Shown one piece after another: positions 49,551 through 60,786 of a stretch of DNA of 64,000 bases (its first letter is position 1; each line of letters begins with the position of its first letter). Both the position numbers and the translations under genes were made by a program. The stretch spans positions 37,968,182 to 38,032,181 of the forward strand of contig CM028378.1 of the NCBI GenBank assembly GCA_013146195.2, given 5' to 3'. The stretch comes from Codonopsis lanceolata. Lineage: Eukaryota; Streptophyta; Magnoliopsida; Asterales; Campanulaceae. Under the pieces are notes generated by a model. The model did not search any database, was not told the DNA's origin, and saw only the letters and a list, made by a program, of their open reading frames with translations.

Positions 49551-50609
49551 TGGAAGGAGGATTACAACTTGAGAATGTTCTTTTTGTGCCCAGTTTAACA
49601 TGCAATTTAATTTCTGTGTCTCAACTCATAAATAAAATAGATTGTGTTGTTCACTTCACTAATCATATGTGTGTTATGCAAGACCGTGTGACGAGGACGC
49701 TGATTGGAGTGGGTGAACAAAGAGATGGACTCTATTTTTTCCGTGGTATCCCTCATGTTCAAGCTATGGCAGTTGATGGAGAAGAAAAAAATGAATTTGT
49801 GGCATAAACGTCTGGGGCATCCATCTGAAAAAATAGAGAAATTAATACCAAACGTAGGTGATTTTGGTAGGACAAATAAAGAATGTGATGTGTGTCAATG
49901 TGCAAAGCAGACTAGAGAAAGTTTTCCTGTTAGTGAACACAAAGCTGATGATTTATTTGATTTAATTCATTGTGATCTGTGGGGTGGTTATAGAACTCTT
50001 TCTTCTTGTGGTGCTTCTTATTTCTTGACTATAGTTGATGATTATTTTAGGGGAACTTAGGTCTACTTGTTACGTGATAAAACTGAAGTTGAAGTGATAT
50101 TTCTCAATTTTCTCGCAATGATTGCTCGATAGTTTGGCAAAACAGTAAAATGTGTGCGGAGTGATAATAGAACAGAATTTCGTTGCCTTATTGATTACTT
50201 TAACAAAAATGGAATCATATTTGAGACATCTTGTGTTGGGACTCCACAACAGAATGGGCGAGTCGAACGTAAACATAGGCATATTTGAATGTTGCTAAAG
50301 CCCTTCGTTTTCAAGGAAATTTGCCTGTGTTGTTTTTGGGAGAGTATGTATTGGCAGCGTGTCACCTGATCAATAGGAATCCATCCAGTGTTCTTGAAAA
50401 TAAAACCCCTTATGAGATGTTGTTTGGAAAAACACCATCTTACAGTTTGTTGCGGGTTTTTGGATCCTTGCATTATGCTTATAATCAACGACACTTGGGG
50501 GATAAGTTTGCAAGCAAGAGCAGGAAATGTGTTTTTATTGGGTACCCTTTTGGAAAGAAAGGTTGGCGCTTGTATGATCTGGATACAAGGGAAATATTTG
50601 TATCACATG
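49551..50609 (+). pseudogene. copia integrase region, broken, left of the hAT insertion
   Basis: Contains the pre-integrase HHCC block (KRLGHPSEKIEKLIP ... CDVCQCAKQTR) and the integrase core starting FDLIHCDLWGGY, DDYFRGT, then in another frame GVGTPQQNGRVERKHR-like coding near 50236-50285. 50285-50609 has ENKTPYEMLFGKTPSYSLLRVFG and the C-terminal RKCVFIGYPFGKKGW. Stops occur at about 50058 and 50287. Confidence 0.88.
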
Positions 50610-51243
50610 CAGTGGCGGATCCACATTAGTCTTAGGGGTGTCCATGGACACCGCCCAATAAAAAAAAATTGGGAGCAGGTTTGTGATATTTGACAATTGG
50701 ACCCCTCCAAAAAATTTCATTGGACTCCTCCCAAATTCTCTGTAAAAAAATATTGTCAAGACGGATTTACGAAATCGAATATCCGATCAATTTTTAAATG
50801 ATTCTCTTGTATATATCGAAAAAGACATGTTAATGAATGTTGGTGATGATGATGTAATTACGTGTTTTCAACGTTTGAAAACGCGTAAATGACAAATTGT
50901 AATTTCTAATTTTTTTTTTATGTAATACTCTCTCCGTCCCAAAATATATGACGTTTTGGGATAATTTTTTGTTCCAAAATAAATGACACTTTGTAATTAT
51001 CAAAGAACTTTTTTTCCTTTTTTTTTTTCCAATTCTACTCATATTTATTGATTTCGTAACCCGTGTTCGGCTCTTTGGGCAAAATATCAAGACACCTCAT
51101 TAATATTTGGATAGGGGCAATTGAGTCTCTACAATATGTTTCCTTGGTCGGTGTGAAAAGCCCTAAAACGCCATATATTTTGGGATGGATGGAGTAGTTA
51201 AAATTTTGGACACCGGTCAACATTATTCCTGGATTCGCCACTG
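50610..51243 (+). mobile_element. internally deleted hAT element inside the copia element
   Basis: 634 bp with TIRs CAGTGGCGGATCCA and (reverse) TGGATTCGCCACTG and a perfect 8-bp duplication ATCACATG (50602-50609, 51244-51251), the hAT signature. Removing insert and one duplicate rejoins the copia frame. A relic of a hAT transposase C-terminus (SDQFLNDSLV..IEKDML ... TRK stop, about 50770-50892) identifies its parent. It also contains a perfect 16-bp palindrome (50637-50652) and a second MITE (about 50930-51197). Confidence 0.9.
50928..51197. mobile_element. small MITE nested in the hAT derivative
   Basis: Starts CTCTCTCCGTCCCAAAATATATGAC and ends with the reverse of it (GCCATATATTTTGGGATGGATGGAG), inside the hAT element. 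A matching copy is in the sister hAT element (59067-59332). Confidence 0.75.
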
Positions 51244-51251
51244 ATCACATG

Positions 51252-53196
51252 ATGTGAAATTCTACGAAAATGAGTTTCCTTTTTCGGAAACTGCACAACC
51301 AACATAACATATACCTGCGATTGGAGATGATGATGAAGATATATTAAGAGAGCATGGAACAGATGTGAGGGAAGATACAGATGACAGGGACATGGATAAC
51401 AACATAGGTGCTGCTACCGAAGAAACGATGACTCCTGTTGTTGAGCTAGGGAGAGGAATGCGAGCTAAGCCACCCTCAGTTCTTCTTCGTGATTTTGTTA
51501 CTCATACCATACGGAAAGTGAGTCCTCTCTCTCAGAGTTCCCCAGCTTCACAGTTGTCTTCAGGTACTCCTTACCCTAAACCACACTATGTTAATTGTGA
51601 ACGTTTTTCTACACGACACAGAAATTTTCTTACAGTAATAACAGCAAATAGCCAGCCAAAATATTTTAAGGAAGCAGTTCAACATGCAGGCTGGCGAGCA
51701 TCCATGACATCTGAAATCAAAGCTCTTGAAGAAAACGACACCTGGACCATGGATACTCTTCCCTCAGGAAAGAAAGCGCTCGGAAACAAATGGAAATACA
51801 AGATTAAATATAATTCAGATGGCAGCATTGAGCGTCTCAAAACTCGGTTAGTGATACTTGGGAATCATCAGGTTGAGGGGTTTGATTACACAGAGACATT
51901 TGCACCTGTAGCTAAAATGGTTACAGTACGAGTTTTTCTTGTTGTTGCGGCTGTCAAGAAGTGGATAGTGCATCAAATGGATGTACATAATGTCTTTCTT
52001 CATAAGGATTTGGATGAAGAGGTGTATATGAAAGTTCCTCTAGGTTTCTCTGTGTCCAAGCCAAACCAGGCGTGTCGACTTAAAAAATCTTTATATGGTC
52101 TTCGTCAAACCCCGCGGTGTTGGTTTGCTAAATTAAATACAACCTTGAAGACTTATGGGTTTACTTAATCATATTCGGACTACTATCTGTTCATTTTTTT
52201 TTCGCGGAGTGACTCAGCTCAACGTCCTTATCTACATTGACGACTTAATAATTGCTGGAAACGTGTTGGGAGCTTTGATTGAATTCAAATCATATTTGAG
52301 CACGTGCTTTCATATGAAAGACTTAGGGATTTTGAAATATTTTCTTGGGCTGGAAGTGGCCAGGAATCTTGAGGGCATAATTCTATGTCAACGAAAATAT
52401 GCTCTTGATATTTTCACGGAGACTGGTTTGCTGGGTGTGAAACCGTCAAAGTTTCCAATCAAACAAAATCATAAGTTAGCTCTTGCGACAGGTGAGTTGC
52501 TTGGCGATCCGGACAAATACAGACGACTCGTGGGGTGCCTCATTTATTTGTCCATCACTCGACCAAATTTGGCCTACTCAGTTCATGTGCTGTCTCAGTT
52601 CATGCAACAACCTCGGACGGAATATTGGGATTCTGCTTTTCGGGTAGTTTGTTATTTAAAAGGGAAGCCTGGGCTCAGGATTTTCCTTCGCTCGAACAGT
52701 AAGTTGAAGCTCTCAGGATGGTGCGAATCTGACTAGGTGAGCTGTCCGTTGACGTGACGGTCACTCACTGATTGGATCGTGCATCTTGGTATGTCTCCCA
52801 TTTCATGGAGAACCAACAAACAACAAACGGTCTCTCGGTCAACGACCGAAGCAAAATATCGATCTATGGCTGCTCTTACTTATGAATTGAAGTGGCTGAA
52901 GCGTCTCCTCGGAGACCTTGGGGTGCGGCACGATGAGGCAATGAGCATTTCATGTGATAACCAATCAGTTCTTTACATTGCTAGAAACCCGATCTTTCAT
53001 GAACGCACGAAGCACATCTAGGTAGATTGCCATTTCATTCGTGATGTAATAACGAAGGGACTCATCGCGCCATCTTACGTATCGACACATGAACAATTGG
53101 CGGATATCTTCACTAAGGCTTTTGGCGAAGCAAAGTTTGGGTATCTCCTTCGCAAGTTGGGTGTTCGAGATCTTCACGCCCCAACTTGAGGGGGGA
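51252..53196 (+). pseudogene. copia reverse transcriptase and RNase H
   Basis: 51365-52168 carries the N-terminal RT part (ALEENDTWTM, KWKYKIKYNSDGSIERLKTRL, DVHNVFLHKDLDEEVYM, SLYGLRQTPRCWFAKL). After a stop and frame change, 52155-52736 contains the catalytic YIDDLIIAG, then MKDLGILKYFLGLEV and the SITRPNLAYSVHVLSQFM block. 52779-53021 has RNase H (STTEAKYRSMA, SCDNQSVLYIARNPIFHERTKHI). Catalytic signatures remain but frames are broken. Confidence 0.92.
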
Positions 53197-53458
53197 TGTT
53201 AAAGATTGGTTGGTGTGTCTTGCATGAGTGCATGCACTGTTTTGGTGAGCCTAGCAGGTGCGTGGGTTCTAAGTTATTGGGTTGGGTTGTTTTGTAATTT
53301 ACGGGTTTAATAGTTGACGGAAGCTAGTAGGTTTGCTCCTAACAATTTCCTTGTAAAGGTAAGTTGTTTCTTACCTTAGTGAGTTGGGATTCAAAAAGGA
53401 ATCCTTTTGTATATATAGGACAAAAGTTTTTTATGAAAAGGACGACCAAAATTCTTCA
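53197..53458 (+). repeat. copia 3' LTR
   Basis: 262 bp, TGTTAAAGATTGG...ATTCTTCA, about 15 bp shorter than the 5' copy, immediately after the polypurine tract TTGAGGGGGGA (53186-53196). Confidence 0.93.
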
Positions 53459-53463
53459 CCCTC

Positions 53464-54589
53464 AGTGAATTCCTTGGGCATTGGGTTTATCATTTAGAAG
53501 AGCCATCTGGTTTCAGGTGCAACTCCTTGAACTATCCGTCGAAATTATAATGATATTATCTTTTAAAAGAGATGATTTTTATAAGCATATTTGAGATTTC
53601 TTTATAAAATTGTTTTTCGTTGTTTGATTAGCTTGGGTGGGGGTGGTGGTGGTGGTGAAATTTGGGGTTAAAATGGATTTCTGTAGATGGTGGTGCTACA
53701 GCACCGTCGGCTGTAGGTGGCGTGACGGGTTGTGGTGCGTAGTTAAGACTTGAGAGCAAGAAAATTGGTATTGAAGAAAAGGAAGTGGATTGTCTAGCTC
53801 ATCGGAACAATTTCATGGACAAAAATACCCCTTAAAATTGTCACATGAATTACACATGCCAAAGATAACGATTACTAACAGAAAAATTGAATGAAGTGGG
53901 TCCGAGGGTGAGGAAAATTTTTCATAATTATAGCATAGTGGAGGGACGATTGTGCATTTAATCATATATACTAGTACTATATATTCCCTCCGTCCCTAAA
54001 TTATCAGCTTGGTGGACTTGACGCACGGTTTAAGAAAATACATTTAACTAGATTATTAATATTAGTTTGACGTACAGTTTATTTTAAAACTCATGTATAT
54101 ATAATCCATAATTAAAATATGATGAAAAAGAGGTAAAATAATAAAAATATTGTCCTAAAAAAATTCAAACAAGACGATTATTTTAAAACAGACGAAAAAG
54201 AAAAACATGATAATAATTTGGTGACAAGGAGTGTATATATTCACGTGTCAGATCCATAAAGCAACAAATCTAGATATATTACACATTTACACTTGAGTTT
54301 TTCACACAAGACTGACCGACACAAAAGTTGGGAACCCAACCCAATCTCCTTCCTTTTCCTTTACTTTATTCTTTTTTTAATTTATTGATGCAATTAGTTT
54401 CTTGTTCTTGCTTGGATCTGGGGAAAAACCAATAACTAATTCAGCAAATCGGAAAATGTTCTCATAAATTTGTTCCCTCTGCAGAAGCATTCTATGATTA
54501 CAAAGTTGATGCAACAAAATAAGTGCTTACTATAATCGGAGGTGATTAAATAAAAAACATATGTAAGAAAAAAAAAGGGGGGGGGGATA
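53464..54589. other. intergenic DNA with a decayed Stowaway copy
   Basis: No gene seen. 53985-54233 looks like a decayed Stowaway (start TTCCCTCCGTCCCTAAATTATC, poor right end). A G-run lies near 54577-54587. Confidence 0.5.
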
Positions 54590-54596
54590 TCATAAA

Positions 54597-55446
54597 GTTC
54601 TAAAAAATTCTCATCTTCAAAAAGTTTTAAAAATAATTATTTTATTTAAAATGTCCCAAAGTTAGAATTTTAATACAAAATAGTCTAAAAGTTAACGCTT
54701 CTATTAACGTTGTTAGGATAAAAGCTTTTATTTTAGATGAAATCTTATTTTCTTTTCAATAATGGTAATAGTGATAAGATTGTAATGTATATCATAATAA
54801 TAGTTAATGATAATAATAATAATATAGCATAATTATAATATTATTATTTTAAACTCCTTATGTTCCTAAATTGCTATCCTAGTTGGCTTTTTAAATCGAA
54901 TTTGATATTTTTCAAATTGAAAATTTAACATATATATTTTAAATTTATAAAATATGTAATTTGTAGGACAATAATGTTGGAAATACAAGAGTAATTTATG
55001 TCAATATTATTATTATTGAAATATAGTACCAAAAGTCTCTGTTAAAAAATCATGTCAAAAAGAACAAAAAAAGAACAATTCTATTCATAAAATCTAATTT
55101 AATTTTTTTCAATTAAAAAAATTCGAAAATTTTAATTTTCTTATAACTTTATGAAATTGTAGTAGTAGTAGTGATTGTCAAAACAATAATAATAATAATA
55201 TTTTTTTGATGATACTACTATTATTGTTGTTGTTGTTGTTGTTATTGTGGTTGTTGTAATAATATTATTATTATTATTATATAAAGTACATTTTTATCAC
55301 CATTATGAAATATAAGATTTTAAGTTTTTATCCTAACGACAATAGCATAAATATTAAGTTTTAGACCGTTTGACATTAAAAGTGTAACTTTGAGGCTTTT
55401 TAGATAGAATAATTAATTTTGAGATTTTTTAGATATGAGATTTTTT
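54597..55446. mobile_element. fold-back element with about 170-bp terminal inverted repeats
   Basis: 54597-54790 and the reverse complement of about 55265-55446 match with substitutions (for example 'aaaaattctcat' / 'atgagatttttt'; 'gttaggataaaa' / 'ttttatcctaac'). The central part contains (AAT)n, (GTT)n and (ATT)n microsatellites (55182-55281). Non-coding. No target duplication recognised. Confidence 0.7.
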
Positions 55447-55534
55447 TAGTAGTACTTTTTTTTATTTTTCCCCCCAAAAAAATCATATGCCTTGTCGTGG
55501 TATATGTAAGATACATTTGGTAGTACACGATAGA

Positions 55535-56272
55535 AGTCTAAATGGTTCGGTTTAATTTGATTTAGGTCAAAATCACGAACCAAATTGCGACCTATTGGTT
55601 CAAAATTTTCAAACCGAAGCGAACCGAATAAGATTTAGAACCGAACCACTCGGTTTGATTTTATGGTTAATATAAATTCTTTTTAATCAATAAACCAACA
55701 TTAAGAATAACAATAAAAATAAGATTTTAATTTGGAATTAATATCAAAATTTGAAAATAACCTACTAAAAATAAATTATCATAAATAAAATAATATAAAT
55801 TTTGAAATAAACACAAACAATAGAAGAAATAATAGTCCTCAAAAAATCAAGATTTTGTTTGGTTTAGTGTGTGTGTGTGTGTACCTAGATTATTCATACC
55901 AAATTATTCAAAGGTTCAAAATAATTTTTTTAAAAAAGTTATATAAGGCAAAAATTTAGGTAAAACGATCTTACAAATATTTTTTGTAAGACGGATCTAT
56001 TCTATTCAATCCATCGTATGTTGGTAGATTAAACTGTGAAAGATTTGCAAGAGAGCTACTCGTTATATAATATATATTATAGAATAAATTAATTAAAATA
56101 TATATGTTGGTTTAGCTTGGTTTTGTTTGATATCAAAAATTGTGAAACGAATCGAGTGGTTTTCTAATTTTTAAAATCGAAACCAAATCGTTTTTAACCA
56201 AAATCAAGTCAAACCAACTGATTATATTTGTTTCGATTTTGTGATTCGATGATTCCGATTTACATCTAATTC
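55535..56272. mobile_element. possible MITE with 'AAATGGTTCGGTTT' ends
   Basis: The left end 'gtctaaatggttcggttt' and right end 'tcgatgattccgatttacatctaa' are weakly inverted to each other and the interior is full of 'cggttt'/'aaccga' words. A (GT)n run sits at 55867-55882. Boundaries are uncertain. Confidence 0.35.
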
Positions 56273-57116
56273 TCAAGAAATCTCGACTCGCACACCATCA
56301 CCCAGTACAATTACTTTTTCTTGAAGCGAGCCCAATTTCGAAGGAGGCAAAATAAGGAAACTGTTTGATAAAAACAATGCACAACAATTTCTGCACAAAG
56401 TACAGTGATGCATAGCTGTTAGCATTGGAAATTTGCAATAATGGAAGTCAATCAAGAGCAAGAGCATGTGGTACAGCTGCCAAGTGTCCTCCGTATTTAA
56501 AGCCTTCACGGGCTTCATTTCAAAATAACTACTTGTATTCAACTTTTAACTGCGGCTCCCCAACTTACCAACTAATCTTAATCGCTTTCCGTTTCAAAAA
56601 TAATTATAGTTTTAATTACAAATATTTGTTCTAAATTCACTTTTTAATGCGTATTTTGCCTAATTAACTTTTTTTCTTTTTCAACTCTCAATCATTAATC
56701 ATCACTAAATGGTCCTGTATTTTATCAATTTATCCAGTTTCATTTTTACTGTTTCAAAGTCGTTCCCGTATTAAAACATTTAATTCACTTGGTCCTTCTA
56801 TTTCATATCCATTAATGATTTGCCGTTACCTCACCCTCCGTGCATGTCAAGTACTATTTCCTAAGGGTAAAATAGAAAGTGCATCTGAACATCTTATTAA
56901 TGTTCAGGACCCTTGTCGATGGATTAGACATTGAAGCAGCCATTAAATAGTAAAGAATGGTGACAATGATAACCGAGCCGAAACTCCGAACCCCATGGAA
57001 ATTATGGAATACACCCGAAGCTCCAAACGGGAAAAAACAAACAGTATAAACACAGTGTGCATCGCCGTCAAAACCAACTGGTTGAAACCCTTTGGGAGAC
57101 CAGAGACTGTAATTCT

Positions 57117-57360
57117 CTATTCAGTGTTGGTGTATCAGTGTTGGCCGATACACCAATGGCGGTTCTTAGATAGGTAGTAAGGCTTCTAGCCACATCAGCG
57201 TTTGAGAAAACGTAGTCCATTAGGTTAAGAAGGCAATAAATTCGCCAAACGTGACGCGGATGCGGCGACTGGCATGTGGACGATGAACTCGGTGTAGCAG
57301 AAGGCGGGGAGAAGTGAACAGAGGCTGGTAATGGCGTAGGAGATGATGACGGCGGGATCG
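57117..57360 (-). pseudogene. cationic amino-acid transporter (CAT) fragment, frameshifted
   Basis: The minus strand from about 57353 reads AVIISYAITSLCSLLPAFCYTEF..MPVA, then after a frame change (about 57232-57143) LMDYVFSNADVARSLTTYLRTAIGVS. Both match consecutive membrane segments of plant CAT transporters of the APC superfamily. The frame change, missing loop residues and absence of the other membrane segments indicate a truncated pseudogene. Recognition is from family memory. Confidence 0.6.
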
Positions 57361-58394
57361 GCTGCGTGACTGGCATTTATGGGTGGAGGTTTGGCCGGGT
57401 GCTGCTGGATTTGTGAGAGATGAAGATCGAGGAAGGAAGGAGGCCGGAGTGAGGATTAATCTGAGATGAAAACGATTTGGGCGTGAGAGAGGGTCTAGAC
57501 AGCAGCACTGTTAGATGGAGAGTAGGATTGGGTTGACGTCGGCGATGGAGGTTCGCCGGAGAGCAGAGAGAAGGAGGGCGATTTCTAGCCGGAGATGGAG
57601 CTCGTGGTTGAGGGAGCTTGGGAGCTACTATGCTGCGTTTGGAGACTGAGAAGAGAGGAGATGGAAAAGAGACGAAGCCGGCTGGATAAGCATGTAGTTG
57701 ACGTTGAGGGAGCTTTTTTATATAATGGAAATGACAATCTTACCCTTGGCCATAAGCATGTGCTCTATATCAGTTATCTCCTAATTTTATTTTTCAACTA
57801 CTCCAGTACTCCTGGCAAGGTTTTCAATAATGATAGTTTCTTTTTCTTCGGGCAAAAAGTTTACTATTTTATTTTAAAATATTTCATTTAAAAAATTAAT
57901 TTTTAAAAAATTAAAATATAAAAAAATATTATTTTCTTAAAAAAATTCCAAAGGAAACATTGTTATATAGTGCATAACAAATGTTTTTGGTTCACAGAAA
58001 AACCATTCATAATTCACGATTGTGCGTTTTGTTTTATTAATAACTAGATTGTGTGCATGTACTTATGGTACAGAAATAGATTATTGTAGGCTCGTGTTTA
58101 AAGTATCTTAAATGAAATCCAACAAAAATATTAAGAAATATGAGGAGTGGGGGAGTTGGAAAGAGAGAGAAAGATGAGTAATTGCACAGCCGCATTCGCA
58201 CATATGAAGATAGGTTTTAATCGTGATTGTATGATTTCAGTAAAAAAATAAATCTCAATCTTTAGATAATTTTAGTCAATTGTACGTGTGTGAGTATAAG
58301 TTCTATTGTATTATAGACTAGATTGTGTGTCTATGCCTATGACACGACGTTAGTATGAGAGTAGATTATTAAATGAAATCAAATAAAAATATTA
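57361..58394. other. spacer next to the CAT fragment
   Basis: 57400-57700 is more GC-rich than the neighbourhood and C/T-rich on the minus strand, as a leader of the CAT fragment would be, but I see no coding support for it. The rest is AT-rich and holds no recognisable gene. Confidence 0.4.
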
Positions 58395-58661
58395 CTCCCT
58401 CCATCCCTAAATTATCATACTCCTTTCTTTTTTCGTCCGTCCCAAAATAATTGTCCACTTTGAAACTTACCTTTTTAGAACATCACTTTTACCACTTTAC
58501 CCTTACTTTTTCACCCTACTTTAATTATGGGCCACACACGTGCTAAAGGAAACTACACATAAAGGAAACTAAACAATATTAATAATTAAACCAATATATG
58601 TTTTTTAATCCCAAATATGTTTTTTACGGCCAACCAGACAATAAATTAGGGACGGAGGGAG
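58395..58661. mobile_element. Stowaway MITE
   Basis: 267 bp, TIRs CTCCCTCCATCCC / GGGACGGAGGGAG, flanked by TA on each side. Confidence 0.9.
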
Positions 58662-59066
58662 TAAGAAATATGAGTGGGGGAGCTGGAGAGAGAGACGGGT
58701 AGTTACACAACCGTCTTCGCACATATGAAGGTAGGTTTTATTCGTGACCGTAAGATTTGGTAGGTTTAGATCTTGCGTGTGTGAATATGAACTCTATTAT
58801 ATTATAGATACTCCTTCTGATTTAAAAAAAGAAGAAATATATTTTTATTTTTAAAAATTAAAAAATGTATTACTTCAGCCCCTAAATACTCCCTTCGTCC
58901 CTAAATTATTGTCCTCCTTTCATTTTTCGTCCGTCCCAAAATAATTGTCCACTTTGAAACTTACCTTTTTAGAACATCAATTTTACCACTTTACCCTTAC
59001 TTTTTCACCTTACTTTCAGTGGCGGATCCAGGAATATTGTTGACCGGTGTCCAAAATTTTAACTAC

Positions 59067-59332
59067 TCCCTCCGTCCCAAAATATATAACGTTTTAGGGC
59101 TTTTCACATAGACCAAGGAAACATATTGTAAATACTAAACTGCCCATATTCAGACATTAATTAGGTGTCTTGATATTCTTGCCCAAAGAGCCAAACACGG
59201 GTTACGAAGTCAATAAATATTGGAAAATTTGAGAAAAAAAGGGAAAAAATTCCTTGAAAATTACAAAATGTCATCTATTTTAGAACAAAAAAATTATCCC
59301 AAGACGTCATATATTTTGGAACAGATAGAGTA
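59067..59332. mobile_element. small MITE nested in the hAT derivative
   Basis: Begins CTCCCTCCGTCCCAAAATATATAAC and ends GTCATATATTTTGGAACAGATAGAG. It corresponds to 50928-51197 in the sister hAT copy, so it probably entered before the two copies separated. Confidence 0.75.
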
Positions 59333-59335
59333 TTA

Positions 59336-59636
59336 TGGCAAGTCCAATGGTGGTACTTACCTATAGGTATCAAAACCAAAATTTGATATCTATTGGTTAT
59401 TATTCATTGGTATCAAATGATCATCTCTAACCATAGGTATCAAATGATCATCTCTAATCATAGGTATCAAAATGAAGGGTATTAAAATTAGGTGCGGTAC
59501 TAAGAGGGGTATCAAATTTGATACATTCCTTAGTACCACACTTAATTTTGATATCTTTTACTTTAACCATTGGAGAGTCTAATACTCTTACATAGGTATC
59601 AAAATTTGGTTTTGACCCTTACCATTGAACTTGCCC
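59336..59636. mobile_element. Tourist/PIF-Harbinger-like MITE
   Basis: TIRs TGGCAAGTCCAATGGT and (reverse) ACCATTGAACTTGCCC with TTA on both sides (59333-59335, 59637-59639), the usual PIF-Harbinger target. It is absent from the sister hAT copy at 50 kb, so it is a younger insertion. Confidence 0.8.
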
Positions 59637-60786
59637 TTACATAAAAAAAATTAGAAATTACAAGTTGTCCTTTCGCGTTTTCATACGTTGCAGCGTAATT
59701 ATATCATCACCAACATTCATTAACATGTCTTTTTCGATATAACATACAAGAGAATCATTTAAAAATTGATCGGACATTCGATTTTGTAAATACGTCTTGA
59801 CAATATTTTTTACAAAGAATTTGGGAGGGGTCCAATAAATTTTTTTGGAGGGGTCCAATTGTCAAATATCACAAACTTACTCATAATTTTTTTTTTATTG
59901 GGCGGTGTCCATGGACACCCCTGAAACCCATGTGGATCCGCCCCTACTTACTTTAATTATGGGTCACATACATATGAGCTTTAAAGGAAACTACACATTA
60001 AACCAATATAAATAATCAAGTCAATTGTTTTTTTTAATCTGTGCGTCGAGTCAACCAGGACAATAATTTAGAAACGGAGGGAGTAATTGTTTATTTATAG
60101 TTTTTTACTAAAATTAAGAAAATTGACTTTTAGAACATTTTAGTAATAGTACATATTTCCTCTGTTTCGAACAAATAATCTATTATTCTATTTTAAGATA
60201 TTTCACTTAAAAAGTTCGATCACTTAAAAAAAAAATTAGACATATAAATATAATTTTATTACTAATAAACTAAAAATAAAAAAAATTGACTTTCAAACAT
60301 AAGCTTTTTAACGAAGAGAGCATACTACTTTAATGCCCCGGGTATCCACTATCCACAAATAACATTGAATCCCACACTGGAATATGATATGTCAAAAGTG
60401 AAACTAATAAATTTTTAACAACGAATTGAAGCGTACTTTCACTACTTATTAAATTTAGAATCTCTTCAATTTAATTTGTTGTTCTGACTAATTGTAAGTT
60501 TGTAACCCAACAAGCTTAAGTATTTTACGTTTCATATAGAGAATCAGAATGTTACATGTATATACAACAAAATCATGCATATACGTACATGTAACATGTA
60601 TGACGTATGTGGATATATATATATATATATATATATGTATATGTATGGCGCACAGTCAAAATGATGTATTTACAAGTGCACTAGTTTAGATGATGGAGAA
60701 GCAGCAGCCTTTCAGTATCAGTGCGTCCCTTCTAGGCATATATATTGATTGATAGATAGCAAATTGCAAATCATAGCTTTGAATGG

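Larger units (their letters stand above)
47915..53458 (+). mobile_element. Ty1/copia LTR retrotransposon, full structure, inactive
   Basis: 5' LTR 47915-48191 and 3' LTR 53197-53458, both TG...CA, with a 5-bp target duplication CCCTC (47910-47914, 53459-53463). The primer-binding site TGGTATCAGAGC begins at 48192 (initiator tRNA-Met type) and the polypurine tract TTGAGGGGGGA ends at 53196. Gene order gag, protease, integrase, RT, RNase H is the copia order. Several stops and frameshifts disable it and a hAT derivative splits it at 50610-51243. Confidence 0.95.
59017..59946 (-). mobile_element. hAT derivative nested in the Stowaway element
   Basis: Starts CAGTGGCGGATCCAGG, ends GTGGATCCGCCCCTA, with an exact 8-bp duplication CTTACTTT (59009-59016, 59947-59954). 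It is the same family as 50610-51243 but inverted. The minus strand 59858-59658 keeps the transposase C-terminal relic (SDQFLNDSLVCYIEKDML). The 16-bp palindrome lies at 59904-59919. Two further MITEs sit inside. Confidence 0.9.
58889..60083. mobile_element. Stowaway MITE, host of a nest of insertions
   Basis: TIRs CTCCCTTCGTCCC / AAACGGAGGGAG with TA flanks (58887-58888, 60084-60085). It is about 257 bp once the insertion 59017-59954 is discounted, matching the length of its relatives. Confidence 0.9.

Noticed and set aside
56273..56542. 89-codon minus-strand frame upstream of the CAT fragment
   Set aside because: No family recognised; the alternative frame (GFKYGGHLAAVPHALALD) is also not assignable and contains a stop. 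Left unannotated.
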